This document shows, piece after piece, positions 36,085 through 46,348 of a stretch of 64,000 nt of DNA. Source of the DNA: an uncultured Thalassotalea sp. Its GTDB lineage: Bacteria; Pseudomonadota; Gammaproteobacteria; Enterobacterales; Alteromonadaceae. Both the position numbers and the translations under genes were made by a program. The stretch covers positions 434,001 to 498,000 of the forward strand of contig CANLNK010000001.1 in assembly GCA_947492575.1 (NCBI GenBank), read 5' to 3'. The notes beneath the pieces were generated by a model that saw only the letters and a list, made by a program, of their open reading frames with translations, ran no database searches and had not been told where the DNA came from. Numbering within the stretch: position 1 is the first letter of the stretch; every line of letters begins with the position of its first letter.

Positions 36085-36996
36085 TCAAGCTCTGGTACAG
36101 CTAAACCCTGTGACGTCGACATACACTTCGGGGATAGCAATCTTTTCTGGTAATTGGTAGATAAACACATTCCCCGCGTCTGGCTCTTTTTCTAACGCCG
36201 TTGCGGATAGTTCATCAATGGCACTACTTACACACAATAAATTGCCTTTCGGTCCGCCTATGGCGATGCAAGTAGGTTGTGATACAGGCATATTGACAAT
36301 AGCTAGCTGCTCCCCCGTAGGCGAATATTTTACTAACCTACTGCCAGCCCATTGCGCTGACCAGAGATTGCCATCTTTATCGATAGTAGCACCGTCAGGG
36401 AAAACGTCACTGCCTGTTCGCGCAAATACTTGCTTGTCGGTTAAGTAAATTTGTTGAGCGCCATTGTGTTCAATATTGTATTGATAAATTGTGTTGGTAG
36501 GCGAATCGGCATGATAAATGATGTTTCCGCAAGGGCTCCAACAAAGGGAATTAGAAATGCCTATATCGCTAATATGGACTCGAATTTCGCCGTTATCGGT
36601 TAGTTGATAAAGTTTTCCTTTTGCTGACGATGAGTTAGTTTCTTCTACCATCGTGCCAGCCCAGAAGCAGCCATTTCTATCAACTCTGCCATCATTGAAA
36701 CGATTGCCCTTGTTCTCAAGCTCTGGACGTGCCAACCAAGTTAAAGTCTGTCTTGTTAAATGATACCGGGCGATACCTGATGTAAAAGCAACGATCAACT
36801 CTTCTGAATCTTCAATGAACCCAAAACAACCAACACGTTCGGGCATGTCATAAACTTCAAGCGAGTCAGTGTGAAGCCAGTAACAGTAAAGTTTTGCGCT
36901 ATGTATGTCAGTCCACCACAGTGATTGTTGGTTTGGGTGCCAGACTATGCCTTCACCGAGTTTGTTCTTTACATCGAGTATTTTGATAAGTTTCAT
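36085..36996 (-). CDS. SMP-30/gluconolactonase-family lactonase
   Basis: A 303-residue six-bladed beta-propeller of the SMP-30/regucalcin family. Metal-binding positions are visible: Glu in GEGIVWHP near residue 15, Asn in the RFNDGRVDRNGCFWAGTM region near 100, and Asp in the VFPDGATIDKDGNLW region near 200. By context it should hydrolyse galactono-lactone to galactonate after sugar oxidation. It is the last gene of the SDR-dgoK-dgoA-lactonase operon, six bases after dgoA. There is no signal peptide. Confidence 0.9.
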   Translation of the reverse strand: MKLIKILDVKNKLGEGIVWHPNQQSLWWTDIHSAKLYCYWLHTDSLEVYDMPERVGCFGFIEDSEELIVAFTSGIARYHLTRQTLTWLARPELENKGNRFNDGRVDRNGCFWAGTMVEETNSSSAKGKLYQLTDNGEIRVHISDIGISNSLCWSPCGNIIYHADSPTNTIYQYNIEHNGAQQIYLTDKQVFARTGSDVFPDGATIDKDGNLWSAQWAGSRLVKYSPTGEQLAIVNMPVSQPTCIAIGGPKGNLLCVSSAIDELSATALEKEPDAGNVFIYQLPEKIAIPEVYVDVTGFSCTRA

Positions 36997-37002
36997 TGGC
37001 GA

Positions 37003-37608
37003 TCAAAAATGAAGATTAAGTCGTTGTTCGATATCGGATAAACTATCACCTGTCTTGAAAATGTCGCTACCAATGCCAACGGCTTTTGCCCCTGCAGAAA
37101 GCCATTGTGGATAGTTATCCAATGTGACACCACCGACGGCAATTAACGGAGTGTTTTGTGGTAATACCGTCGTTAGCGCTTTTAGATGATCAAAACCATA
37201 GCTGCTAGCAGGGAATACTTTTAAACCGTGGGCGCCAGCTTCAATTGCATTGAAAGCCTCCGTTGGCGTAGCAACACCGGGCAAACTTAACATCGAACAG
37301 TTGCGGGTTAATGTAATTACTTCAGGGTTAACGTTGGGGCTAACAACTAATTGTCCTCCTGCAGCCTTAACTGCTTTTACGTCTTCAGTCGTAAGTACAG
37401 TGCCTGCACCAACTATACAATCATTAGGTAAATGGTTTGCCAACAATTCGATGCTTTCTAGGGCGTAATTGCGGTTAAGTGGAACTTCAATCATACGAAA
37501 GCCAACGTCATATAAAGCTTTACCTACATCGACAGCATGAATAGGCGTAAGCCCCCTAAGAATTGCAATTAGAGGGAACGATGAAAAACTGTCTGCCAAA
37601 CTACTCAC
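37003..37608 (-). CDS. dgoA: 2-dehydro-3-deoxy-6-phosphogalactonate aldolase
   Basis: A 201-residue KDPG/KDPGal-family class I aldolase that splits 2-dehydro-3-deoxy-6-phosphogalactonate to pyruvate and glyceraldehyde-3-phosphate. The catalytic Glu is in IEVPLNR near residue 40, and the Schiff-base Lys is in HGLKVFPAS near residue 128. It begins at a GTG three bases after the dgoK stop. Together with dgoK next door, the KDPGal rather than KDPG assignment is favoured. Confidence 0.93.
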   Translation of the reverse strand: MSSLADSFSSFPLIAILRGLTPIHAVDVGKALYDVGFRMIEVPLNRNYALESIELLANHLPNDCIVGAGTVLTTEDVKAVKAAGGQLVVSPNVNPEVITLTRNCSMLSLPGVATPTEAFNAIEAGAHGLKVFPASSYGFDHLKALTTVLPQNTPLIAVGGVTLDNYPQWLSAGAKAVGIGSDIFKTGDSLSDIEQRLNLHF

Positions 37609-37611
37609 TTG

Positions 37612-38619
37612 TTAGACACCACTAGCATTAGTTCTACTGTTTACTTTATTTTTCGCCTTTGAGCTCGATTGACACAAACCCATTACGCGCATATCTCTAA
37701 CGATAGAAGAGAAACCCGCTAAGGTTACGCTTTCAACATCGTGGATAGCTGCTTCGATTCCTTGCATTGCCAATACTTTAGTAAAATATTCACTTAACTG
37801 ATGATTACCGATGACGTTGACTGAAACAAGTTCATTAAAATTCCACTCAGTGGCGTTAAGTGCGGCTCTGACATCACTGCCAATTAGCATACCAGATAAA
37901 TAAGATGTAGCGTGTTCAGAGGCTAGTTCATTGAAAAGCTGCTTACTTCTAACGCTAAACAAACCGTGTATAAAGCTCCCAAATTCACTAGCTAAAGTAT
38001 ATTTAGCGCCATATTTAAATGCTGGTTCATTAAATTCGCTTGTTGGTTGCTGGATAAGCACGCTGTGGTTAGATAAAAGGTCAAACAATTCACCAGTCAT
38101 TGCCGTTTTAAACATAAGTACTTGACCGTTATTTACCAGTACCCACTTCGTATGCGTGCCGGGTAAGCAAATAAGGTGTCGTCCTTGAGCGCGTGAGATA
38201 TCTTGCGCTAACCAACCGAGCACTTGCAATTCTTCACCGCGCAGTACGTCTCGATAATTATTGTTATGACTGCAGTGTAACCCCGGTACAATAGCGAGTT
38301 GGTGCTCTCGACAAGCAAACTGCAAACATGCCGAAGCAACTGACTTTGGTGAGGTTGGGCAGGCGAGGTATTGCGTTTCTTTCCAGCCAATGCTGGAGCC
38401 AATTTGACCAGCCATCAAGATAGGCAGTTTGCCGTACGTTTGAGTCCATGGCGTAATACGGTCGAATAGTTCCTGTTCAAAGTTAGAGGTAACTTTTGTG
38501 ACGCCCAAGCCTGTTACACTGTCAATTAGGGTCAAATTACCTTGTTCGTTAGTTTGACAAAGAAAGGCTCTAAGATGACTGGTTCCCCAATCAACGGTAA
38601 TTACATGTGCCCCAGACAT
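37612..38619 (-). CDS. dgoK: 2-dehydro-3-deoxygalactonokinase
   Basis: A 335-residue ASKHA-type sugar kinase (DgoK family) that phosphorylates 2-dehydro-3-deoxygalactonate at O6. The N-terminus VDWGTSHLRAF is the family's phosphate-1 loop; LICLPGTHTKWV near residues 152-163 is the conserved central motif. The start is two bases beyond the SDR stop, so the operon is tightly packed. The final 25 residues are polar and basic. Confidence 0.93.
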   Translation of the reverse strand: MSGAHVITVDWGTSHLRAFLCQTNEQGNLTLIDSVTGLGVTKVTSNFEQELFDRITPWTQTYGKLPILMAGQIGSSIGWKETQYLACPTSPKSVASACLQFACREHQLAIVPGLHCSHNNNYRDVLRGEELQVLGWLAQDISRAQGRHLICLPGTHTKWVLVNNGQVLMFKTAMTGELFDLLSNHSVLIQQPTSEFNEPAFKYGAKYTLASEFGSFIHGLFSVRSKQLFNELASEHATSYLSGMLIGSDVRAALNATEWNFNELVSVNVIGNHQLSEYFTKVLAMQGIEAAIHDVESVTLAGFSSIVRDMRVMGLCQSSSKAKNKVNSRTNASGV

Positions 38620-38621
38620 AA

Positions 38622-39410
38622 TTAGGTCCTGCCGCCATCAATGGTTATATGCTGACCCGTGATCATTGCACTATCGTCAGACGCCAGAAAAAGCGCCAGT
38701 TGGGCCACTTCTGATGGCGCGATACGCTTTTTAATTGCCATATCATCCATCCAGCGTTTTTCTTCTCGCTCACTTAAATAGGAAGCGAGTTGTTTATCTG
38801 TAGCTACCCAACCCGGCAAAATAGCATTCACGCGAATATTATGACGGCCATAGTCTTGGGCTAGAGACTTAGTCATGCCTATTAAGCCAGCTTTAGCGGT
38901 GTTATAGCCGACCATGTTTTTCGGGCCAAGCAAGGCATTGATTGAGCTGAAATTAATAATGCACCCACTTTTTTGTTTACGCATGACGTCGAAAACGTGT
39001 TGAGAGGCGAAAAACGCAGCATCTAGGTTGACTTGCATACAGAACTGCCAGTCTTTATAGCTAATATCTTGAGGGCTATGACGCATATCATTGGCGACGT
39101 TGTTGATAAGAACGTCTATAGCACCGAATTTACGACTTACTTGGTCGATACTCAATTTCAATGCATCAACATCGGTGACATCTACACGCTTAAAAAGTAA
39201 ATTGTCCTGATAGTCGGATAGATTTTGCTGCAAGTTTTCGGCAGCCCTCGCGTCTATATCGATAAACGCAACTTTAGCATTCTGTCTGAGGAATGCTTTT
39301 ACCATCGCGGCACCTATTCCGGTTGCACCGCCAGTAATAAAAATAGTTTTTTGTTCAAGACTGAAGTATTTTGCTGGTTGAGACAAAACGAGCTCCGATT
39401 GACCTTTCAT
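38622..39410 (-). CDS. SDR-family oxidoreductase, probable galactose 1-dehydrogenase
   Basis: A 262-residue classical short-chain dehydrogenase. It has the cofactor motif TGGATGIG near residues 26-33, NNVA in place of NNAG, catalytic Ser in FSSINALLG, and Tyr-x3-Lys in YNTAKAG. As first gene of the operon with dgoK, dgoA and a lactonase, it most likely oxidises D-galactose (or a related sugar such as L-arabinose or D-fucose) to its lactone; this is inference from context. The family alone does not fix the substrate. The ribosome site is weak. Confidence 0.85.
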   Translation of the reverse strand: MKGQSELVLSQPAKYFSLEQKTIFITGGATGIGAAMVKAFLRQNAKVAFIDIDARAAENLQQNLSDYQDNLLFKRVDVTDVDALKLSIDQVSRKFGAIDVLINNVANDMRHSPQDISYKDWQFCMQVNLDAAFFASQHVFDVMRKQKSGCIINFSSINALLGPKNMVGYNTAKAGLIGMTKSLAQDYGRHNIRVNAILPGWVATDKQLASYLSEREEKRWMDDMAIKKRIAPSEVAQLALFLASDDSAMITGQHITIDGGRT

Positions 39411-39550
39411 AAGTCGGCACTGTTACATGTTTATTCTGCTATCGCAAATGCTCGTGCCTTCAGAAGCAGTTAAGCGATAAACAATTAGACAGTTAAAAAG
39501 TATGTCATATACTATAATATGAATTATTAAAATAAAAAATAAAGTAAATT

Positions 39551-39571
39551 CGTTACGTTATATACGTAACG
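39551..39571. promoter_or_regulatory. Palindrome in the SDR/GntR divergent promoter region
   Basis: CGTTACGT-TATAT-ACGTAACG is a perfect 8+5+8 inverted repeat in the gap between the galactose-oxidation operon and its divergent regulator. It is symmetric enough to be a dimer-binding operator, and it differs from the other palindrome at 39622. Confidence 0.5.
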
Positions 39572-39621
39572 TTAGATTTAAGTGACTAAATTGCTACCGA
39601 AATGTGTAGATTATTTGTAAG

Positions 39622-39638
39622 ATATACCATTGGTATAT
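39622..39638. promoter_or_regulatory. Candidate GntR/FadR-type operator
   Basis: ATATACCA-T-TGGTATAT is a perfect inverted repeat 28 bases before the regulator start. TGGT/ACCA half-sites are typical of FadR-subfamily GntR operators, and the adjacent gene encodes such a protein. Autorepression and operon control are inferred. Confidence 0.6.
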
Positions 39639-39666
39639 GGTATGCAGTCGTAGAAAAGAGAGCACG

Positions 39667-40371
39667 ATGAGAAGTTCGCCTAAACATAACTTAACCCATC
39701 AATTAACCCACAACCTTGGGATGGCTATTGTAAAAGGCGATTACCCTGTGGGCGCTGGTTTACCATCGGAGGCTGATTTATGTTTACAGTATGAAGTCAG
39801 TCGAAGTGCTACTCGCGAAGCTGTAAAAATGTTATCAGCTAAAGGGCTAATTTCATCTCGTCCTAAGCAAGGTATCTTAGTTTTACCTGAAAGCAACTGG
39901 AACATGTTTGATACTGATGTATTGAGTTGGATTCTCAATAGCAAACCATCGTTGGCTTTGCTAAAAGAATTCACCCAAGTACGTGTCGCTATCGAACCGC
40001 AAGCAGCAGCATTGGCGGCAGAAAACGCAACAGAGGAACAGTTGGCGTTTATTGAAAAAGCACTACATCGCATGGAAGATGCAGACAAAGGGCTAGACGA
40101 CCCACTAGACGCTGATATTGCGTTTCATACCGCTATTTTGAGCGCTAGCGGAAATCGCTTTATTGGCCAGCTTACTGATTTTATCGGTACGGCTTTAAGA
40201 GTAAGTATTCGATACACCAACCGTATTAAAGGTGTGCCAGGAGCTGATGTACAAAAGCACGCTGACATTTTAAATACAATAAAGTCTCGTGATCCAGAAA
40301 AGGCACGTGACTCGGTGAAGACTATTCTTGATGAAGCGCTTGAGCTGATTGAATCTCAGCTTTCTAAGTGA
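39667..40371 (+). CDS. FadR/GntR-family transcriptional regulator (DgoR-like)
   Basis: About 234 residues from ATG 39667, which has an AGAGAG ribosome site; an ATG at 39637 would lie inside the operator palindrome. The N-terminal GntR winged helix is near residues 12-75 (LPSEADLCLQYEVSRSATREAVKMLSAKGLI), and the C-terminal all-helical FCD domain has metal-ligand residues such as the His of DADIAFHTAIL. DgoR-type members respond to galactonate. Divergent placement from the SDR-dgoK-dgoA-lactonase operon supports control of that operon, most likely relieved by galactonate (inference). Confidence 0.9.
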   Translation: MRSSPKHNLTHQLTHNLGMAIVKGDYPVGAGLPSEADLCLQYEVSRSATREAVKMLSAKGLISSRPKQGILVLPESNWNMFDTDVLSWILNSKPSLALLKEFTQVRVAIEPQAAALAAENATEEQLAFIEKALHRMEDADKGLDDPLDADIAFHTAILSASGNRFIGQLTDFIGTALRVSIRYTNRIKGVPGADVQKHADILNTIKSRDPEKARDSVKTILDEALELIESQLSK

Positions 40372-40389
40372 AAGTTTTAAAACAATAAC

Positions 40390-40415
40390 AAAAAGGGCGC
40401 TAAGCGCCCTTTTTT
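40390..40415. terminator. Bidirectional intrinsic terminator
   Basis: AAAAAGGGCGCT and AGCGCCCTTTTT form a perfect 12-base pair of arms around one A (effective loop of five), followed by T. It separates the converging GntR regulator and murA genes. Confidence 0.92.
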
Positions 40416-40449
40416 ATATCCAGAAGATTTCTATCGATAGACGATAAGC

Positions 40450-41733
<1,284 letters not shown>

Positions 41734-41991
41734 TTATAGCGGAAGGTTAAACATTTTGTCGCGTTGCCATTGGTCAGGCGTGAATGTCTTGATAGTAACC
41801 GCATGAATACGACCATCACTAATCGCAGGAGATAATGGGCTATAAATTGCCTGTTGCTTCTTAACGCGACTTAACTCACCAAAGATTTCAGCAACCGCAA
41901 TCACTTTGCATTGAGAGCCGTCAAAGGCTACATGTAATTCGTCTAACTCAATAGCATCTTTAATTAATTGTTCGATTTCTGAAATTTCCAA
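41734..41991 (-). CDS. ibaG: BolA-family protein IbaG
   Basis: An 85-residue BolA/IbaG-type protein. It keeps the family's His in the DGRIHAVTI region and a Cys in DGSQCKVIAV, possible ligands for a [2Fe-2S] cluster shared with monothiol glutaredoxin Grx4. It lies between mlaB and murA as in E. coli. It is thought to act in Fe-S handling and acid response. Confidence 0.92.
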   Translation of the reverse strand: MEISEIEQLIKDAIELDELHVAFDGSQCKVIAVAEIFGELSRVKKQQAIYSPLSPAISDGRIHAVTIKTFTPDQWQRDKMFNLPL

Positions 41992-42012
41992 CGGATGTTC
42001 TCCAAATGAATG

Positions 42013-42312
42013 TTAGTCAGCAGTCGGCAGAAATTGGCTGACCGCGCTTAGTTGCGCTAATTTTAATAAATCTGAGGGGAGATGTGCAAATGTTAACTGA
42101 CACTTGTGTGCAGTTGCTTGTTCAACAAGGTAAAGTAGCCATGCAAGACCTGCCGTATCGGCTTCTGTAACATCCGACAAATCAACCAAGGTTTTTTGCG
42201 TTTTCGTTATTTTACGCTCATTTGCTTTGGAAATTTTTTCTACGGAATGACGGTTCAGTTGACCGCGTAGCTTAGCCACGCCGTCAACGATATCAATGGA
42301 GAGTTTACTCAT
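42013..42312 (-). CDS. mlaB: STAS-domain protein MlaB
   Basis: A 99-residue STAS-domain protein, the small cytoplasmic subunit of the MlaFEDB phospholipid transporter that stabilises the MlaF ATPase. The conserved helix start LSDVTEADTAGLAWLLYLV (about residues 45-63), with Asp/Thr-rich loop, matches MlaB. It lies six bases downstream of mlaC. Confidence 0.9.
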   Translation of the reverse strand: MSKLSIDIVDGVAKLRGQLNRHSVEKISKANERKITKTQKTLVDLSDVTEADTAGLAWLLYLVEQATAHKCQLTFAHLPSDLLKLAQLSAVSQFLPTAD

Positions 42313-42318
42313 AGTTGA

Positions 42319-42948
42319 TTAAATTCCGTCTTTAAACACAACGTCGCGTGTCGCTTTTTCTCTAAGCATTTCGGTAACGTGAGTTAAACCCTTCTGGCGG
42401 ATAATACTATTTAGCTCAGACTGCTTACTGTCTAACAAGCTCACGCCCTCGGCAACCATATCGAACGCTTTCCATTCATTTTTCTTACGGTTGTTACGCA
42501 CCTTAAATGAAATGTCGATAGGATCTCTGCCAGGCTCGATTACCACAGTTTTAACCATGACAATCTTCTCTTTGCCTAATTTCCTCGCAGGATCGAATCT
42601 TACTTCTTGATTGTTATACAACGTAAATACTTGCGCATACGAACTCACAAGATAGTCTCTAAACACAGGAATGAACGCCTTGCGTTCCTCTGCTGTTGTG
42701 CTCTTGATGTTTCTGCCAATCACTTTTAACGCTGCATAGCGGTAATCGATGTAAGGTAATAATTCCTCTTTTACGATTGTTTTGAGCAAATTCGGATCTT
42801 TCTTTATTGCTGCTTGCTCTGTTGCTACACGCTTAAAGGTGATATCAGCAACGGTTTGCACCATTTCATATGGGTTCGACTTATCAACTTCCGCTAATGC
42901 TGAAGCCGACAAAAACAATGAAAAAAGCGTGAATAATAAAACTCTCAT
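42319..42948 (-). CDS. mlaC: Periplasmic phospholipid-binding protein MlaC
   Basis: A 209-residue periplasmic lipid shuttle (Tol_Tol_Ttg2 family) between the outer-membrane MlaA-OmpC and inner-membrane MlaFEDB complexes. The signal peptide is MRVLLFTLFSLFLSASALA. The segment YIDYRYAALKVIGRN and the C-terminal VAEGVSLLDSKQSELNSII are characteristic. It follows mlaD by 21 bases. Confidence 0.94.
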   Translation of the reverse strand: MRVLLFTLFSLFLSASALAEVDKSNPYEMVQTVADITFKRVATEQAAIKKDPNLLKTIVKEELLPYIDYRYAALKVIGRNIKSTTAEERKAFIPVFRDYLVSSYAQVFTLYNNQEVRFDPARKLGKEKIVMVKTVVIEPGRDPIDISFKVRNNRKKNEWKAFDMVAEGVSLLDSKQSELNSIIRQKGLTHVTEMLREKATRDVVFKDGI

Positions 42949-42969
42949 CGGTTCTCCTTGTGTGTAGGG

Positions 42970-43440
42970 CTAGTCGCCACTTCCTTGGCTAAATAAAAAC
43001 TGTCCAATTAACTCTTCAAGCACAAGTGCCGGCTTAGTATCTTCGATAAAGTCACCCGGCTGAAGTGTTTCTAATGATTCGTCAACGAAGCCAGGTTCTA
43101 AACCAAGGTATTGTTCACCCAGCAAACCGGCCGTTAAAATTGAGACTGACGTTGCTTCTGAAAAGTCCTTGTATTCGGCATTAATATCCATAGTGACGAC
43201 AGGAGTAAAATCCTCGCTATCAAGCGCAATGTTGCTCACTCTGCCAACAACAACGCCACCTACCTTGATTGGTGAACGTACTTTAAGGCCACCAATGTTA
43301 TCGAATTTAGCGTACAGCTGATAAGTTTCACCATTGCCTGAGATGCCTGAATCAGCCACTTTTAACGACAATGCTAGCAGGGCTGCAATACCTAAGGTTA
43401 CGAAGAAACCTACCATTAACTCTAATTTTTTGGACGTCAT
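42970..43440 (-). CDS. mlaD: Phospholipid transport MCE-domain protein MlaD
   Basis: About 156 residues from ATG 43440, which has an AGGTGA ribosome site; the GTG nine bases upstream is less likely. It has one N-terminal transmembrane helix (about 8-26) and a single MCE domain containing YAKFDNIGGLKVRSPIKVGGVVVGRV. MlaD hexamers form the periplasmic ring of the Mla complex. Length is normal for a short single-MCE MlaD. Confidence 0.95.
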   Translation of the reverse strand: MTSKKLELMVGFFVTLGIAALLALSLKVADSGISGNGETYQLYAKFDNIGGLKVRSPIKVGGVVVGRVSNIALDSEDFTPVVTMDINAEYKDFSEATSVSILTAGLLGEQYLGLEPGFVDESLETLQPGDFIEDTKPALVLEELIGQFLFSQGSGD

Positions 43441-43468
43441 GTCACTCACCTAACTTATCAATACTCGA

Positions 43469-44245
43469 TTAACGGGCAAACATTAAAGCCGTTAACACAA
43501 AATCTAAACCTAACACTAACAATGAAGACTGCACTACGGTTGCAGTGGTCGCTCGGCTTATGCCTTCTGAAGTTGGTTCACATGCATAACCTTTATAAAC
43601 TGCAATCCAAGTTACTACGAAGGCAAACACTAAACTTTTAATTACACCGTTCATGATATCTTTCTGGAAATCTACTTGCGCTTGCATAACAGACCAGAAA
43701 GTGCCGCTGTCGACACCTAGCCAATCAACACCAACCAAATGGGCGCCCAAAATGCCAACCATAGAAAAGATGGCGGCTAGTAACGGTAAGCTAATAAAGC
43801 CTGCCCAAAAGCGTGGAGCGATAACGCGACGAAGCGGATCGACGGCCATCATTTCCATACTTGAAAGCTGTTCTGTGGCTTTCATTAAACCAATTTCTGC
43901 AGTCAGTGCCGAACCTGCTCGACCCGCAAATAGGAGTGCTGCTACAACAGGCCCTAACTCGCGTAATAATGACAACGCTACCATTGGCCCTAAGCTCGCT
44001 TCAGCACCATAGCCCACTAAAATAGTATAGCCCTGTAGTGCTAGTACCATGCCGATGAAGGTGCCTGATACAACGATAATGATCAGTGATAACACACCGA
44101 CTGCATATAACTGATTGATCAGTAATGGAAAGCCTTTCTTCGGGTTAGGTACCTGAATAATGGCTGACATTAACATTAAAACTGCTCGGCCAAGACCAGA
44201 GACTATATCAATGGTTTTCCTACCAATAGATGCAATAAAATTCAC
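43469..44245 (-). CDS. mlaE: Phospholipid ABC transporter permease MlaE
   Basis: A 258-residue inner-membrane permease. It has five to six hydrophobic segments and the MlaE-family core [33 protein letters not shown] near residues 95-127, plus the [14 protein letters not shown] coupling region. It lies three bases downstream of mlaF. Confidence 0.95.
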   Translation of the reverse strand: MNFIASIGRKTIDIVSGLGRAVLMLMSAIIQVPNPKKGFPLLINQLYAVGVLSLIIIVVSGTFIGMVLALQGYTILVGYGAEASLGPMVALSLLRELGPVVAALLFAGRAGSALTAEIGLMKATEQLSSMEMMAVDPLRRVIAPRFWAGFISLPLLAAIFSMVGILGAHLVGVDWLGVDSGTFWSVMQAQVDFQKDIMNGVIKSLVFAFVVTWIAVYKGYACEPTSEGISRATTATVVQSSLLVLGLDFVLTALMFAR

Positions 44246-44248
44246 TAC

Positions 44249-45052
44249 TTAAATGCTTCCTTTAATAAGCTCTTTCTCATATGCAGGCGCAGGGAAATGG
44301 AAAGGTACAGGGCCATCAGCTTCACCTTTTACGAACTGACGCACTAGCGGCGACGTTTGTTCTCTGATTTGTTCAGGTGTACCGTGACCAATGATTTTTT
44401 GCTCAGCGATAATATAAATATAGTCGGCGATGCTCATTACTTCTGGTACATCGTGTGACACTACAACCGAGGTTAAACCTAGCGCATCGTTTAACGACTT
44501 AATTAAGCGAACAATAACCCCCATTGAAATAGGATCTTGGCCCGCAAAAGGCTCATCGTACATGATCAATTCTGGATCAAGTGCGATAGCACGAGCTAAT
44601 GCTGCTCGTCTTGCCATACCGCCAGATAATTCACTTGGTTTGAGTTGACGAGCACCACGTAAACCGACCGCTTCAAGCTTCATTAAGACAATTTTTTCGA
44701 TAATGTGTTCAGGTAGCTGACTGTGCTCGCGAATTGGGAATGCGATATTGTCGTAAACAGACATCTCACTGAACAAAGCGCCACTCTGGAATAACATACT
44801 CATGCGCTTACGCACTTGATACAAGTTATTGCGTGAGAGCTTAGGGATGTTTTGACCGTCAAAGAGAATATCGCCGCTTTCAGGCTTAAGCTGACCACCC
44901 ATTAGACGTAATAAGGTTGTTTTACCAATACCACTCGGGCCCATGATGGCTGTTACCTTTCCCTTAGGTATCGACAAGCTAATATTGTCGTAAATCGTCC
45001 GCTCTTCTCGTTTGAAGGTTACGTTATTAATTTCAACCAAAGTTTCTGACAT
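44249..45052 (-). CDS. mlaF: Phospholipid ABC transporter ATPase MlaF
   Basis: A 267-residue ABC ATPase. Walker A is GPSGIGKTT near residues 38-46, the signature LSGGMARRAALARA near 142-155, and Walker B with D-loop LIMYDEPFAGQDPI near 161-174. It powers MlaFEDB lipid movement for outer-membrane asymmetry. First gene of the mlaFEDCB-ibaG-murA operon, divergent from yrbG across 306 bases. Confidence 0.95.
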   Translation of the reverse strand: MSETLVEINNVTFKREERTIYDNISLSIPKGKVTAIMGPSGIGKTTLLRLMGGQLKPESGDILFDGQNIPKLSRNNLYQVRKRMSMLFQSGALFSEMSVYDNIAFPIREHSQLPEHIIEKIVLMKLEAVGLRGARQLKPSELSGGMARRAALARAIALDPELIMYDEPFAGQDPISMGVIVRLIKSLNDALGLTSVVVSHDVPEVMSIADYIYIIAEQKIIGHGTPEQIREQTSPLVRQFVKGEADGPVPFHFPAPAYEKELIKGSI

Positions 45053-45358
45053 TCAACTGGCGCTTTACTATTATTCTAGGTGGCGAATATTACCTTAGCC
45101 AATACCATTGTTCATCAGTATTTGACAAATTTTTACAGTTAAATTGTTTAAAAGTGTAAGCAACACCCCAATAATTTTTCCATTGGCGGTCAAATAGAAG
45201 ATGTCGGCATCACAACGTACAGGGTGTATAGCTATGCATTAGGCAGGAAATGTGCCGTTAAAGTGAACAATTGAGCAAGAATTTCTCGCTTATCTCAATT
45301 TCTTCTTTTTTTTTACCTAGTTAACAGCGACAATTTAGAGAAGTTTTAGGAGTTCTCA
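45053..45358. other. Divergent intergenic region mlaF/yrbG
   Basis: This region has no open reading frame of interest. It must hold the promoters of both core operons. A TTGGCT / TAGAAT pair with an 18-base gap on the minus strand (about 45110-45075) is a weak candidate for the mla promoter. An AGGAG ribosome site for yrbG is at its right end. Confidence 0.4.
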
Positions 45359-46330
45359 ATGTTACTGCAAGTTTTAATTTTAGTTGTTTCACTTGTAGCG
45401 CTAGTTTATAGCGCTGATAAGTTTGTTTACGGTGCGTCTTCTGTCGCTCGTAACTTCGGCGTTTCCCCGATGATTATTGGTTTAACCATTGTCGCAATGG
45501 GGTCATCCGCGCCTGAAATGATGGTAGCAGGGACAGCATCACTTGGGGGAAACCCCGATACAGCAATTGGTAATGCGATAGGTTCGAACATTACTAATAT
45601 TGCGCTAGTGTTAGGTTTAACGGCACTAATACAACCATTACAAGTATCTTCGTCGACTATTAAGCGTGAATTGCCACTGATTTTAATTGTCACCTTGATT
45701 GCATTTTTCATGATTATTAACAGTTACTTTTCATTCGTTGAAGGTGCTGTATTGTTATTCGGCTTTTTTGCTTACATTGGTATTTTATTGTTCATCACGT
45801 TAAAGCGTGCGCGAGCTAATTCAGTAGATGATCCGATGATTGTGGAAGCAGAGGCTGAAGTGCCAGAAGCAACCAGCAATGGCATGGCATTTTTCTGGTT
45901 AACATTTGGTATTATTTTATTACCGCTCAGCGCTAGCTATTTAGTTGACTCCGCTGTATTTATTGCCAAAGAATTTGGCGTTAGCGACTTAGTGGTTGGC
46001 CTAACTATCATTGCGATAGGTACAAGCTTACCTGAATTAGCGGCAAGTATTATGAGTATCGTTAAAAAAGAAGATGATTTGGCACTTGGTAATATCATTG
46101 GCTCTAATATCTTCAATATTCTTGCCGTTTTATCACTAGCGGGCATTTTCGCTCCTGGTGCTATTGATGAGATGGCGGCGAGTCGCGATGCACCTTACAT
46201 GGTAGGTGTGACTCTCTTATTGTTTGCGCTTTGCTTTAGCCGAGATAAAGGGGCATTTCGTGTCACACGGGTTAAAGGTGCGGTACTATTGCTGACCTTT
46301 ATTGCATATCAATTTTTACTGTTCGCTTAA
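45359..46330 (+). CDS. yrbG: Calcium/sodium antiporter YrbG
   Basis: A 323-residue inner-membrane cation exchanger of the CaCA superfamily with ten hydrophobic helices. The two alpha repeats are visible in opposite halves: MGSSAPEMMVAGTASLGGNPDTAIGNAIGSNI (about 45-76) and IGTSLPELAASIMSIVKKEDDLALGNIIGSNIFN (about 219-252). It heads the kds/lpt/rpoN cluster as in E. coli. Confidence 0.94.
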   Translation: MLLQVLILVVSLVALVYSADKFVYGASSVARNFGVSPMIIGLTIVAMGSSAPEMMVAGTASLGGNPDTAIGNAIGSNITNIALVLGLTALIQPLQVSSSTIKRELPLILIVTLIAFFMIINSYFSFVEGAVLLFGFFAYIGILLFITLKRARANSVDDPMIVEAEAEVPEATSNGMAFFWLTFGIILLPLSASYLVDSAVFIAKEFGVSDLVVGLTIIAIGTSLPELAASIMSIVKKEDDLALGNIIGSNIFNILAVLSLAGIFAPGAIDEMAASRDAPYMVGVTLLLFALCFSRDKGAFRVTRVKGAVLLLTFIAYQFLLFA

Positions 46331-46348
46331 GGAACCATCAAGCCAGTT

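Noticed and set aside
35892-36170. 92-codon minus-strand open frame across the MITE-like element and the lactonase end
   Set aside because: It is an artefact of reading through element hairpins and the antisense frame of a real gene; no family resemblance.
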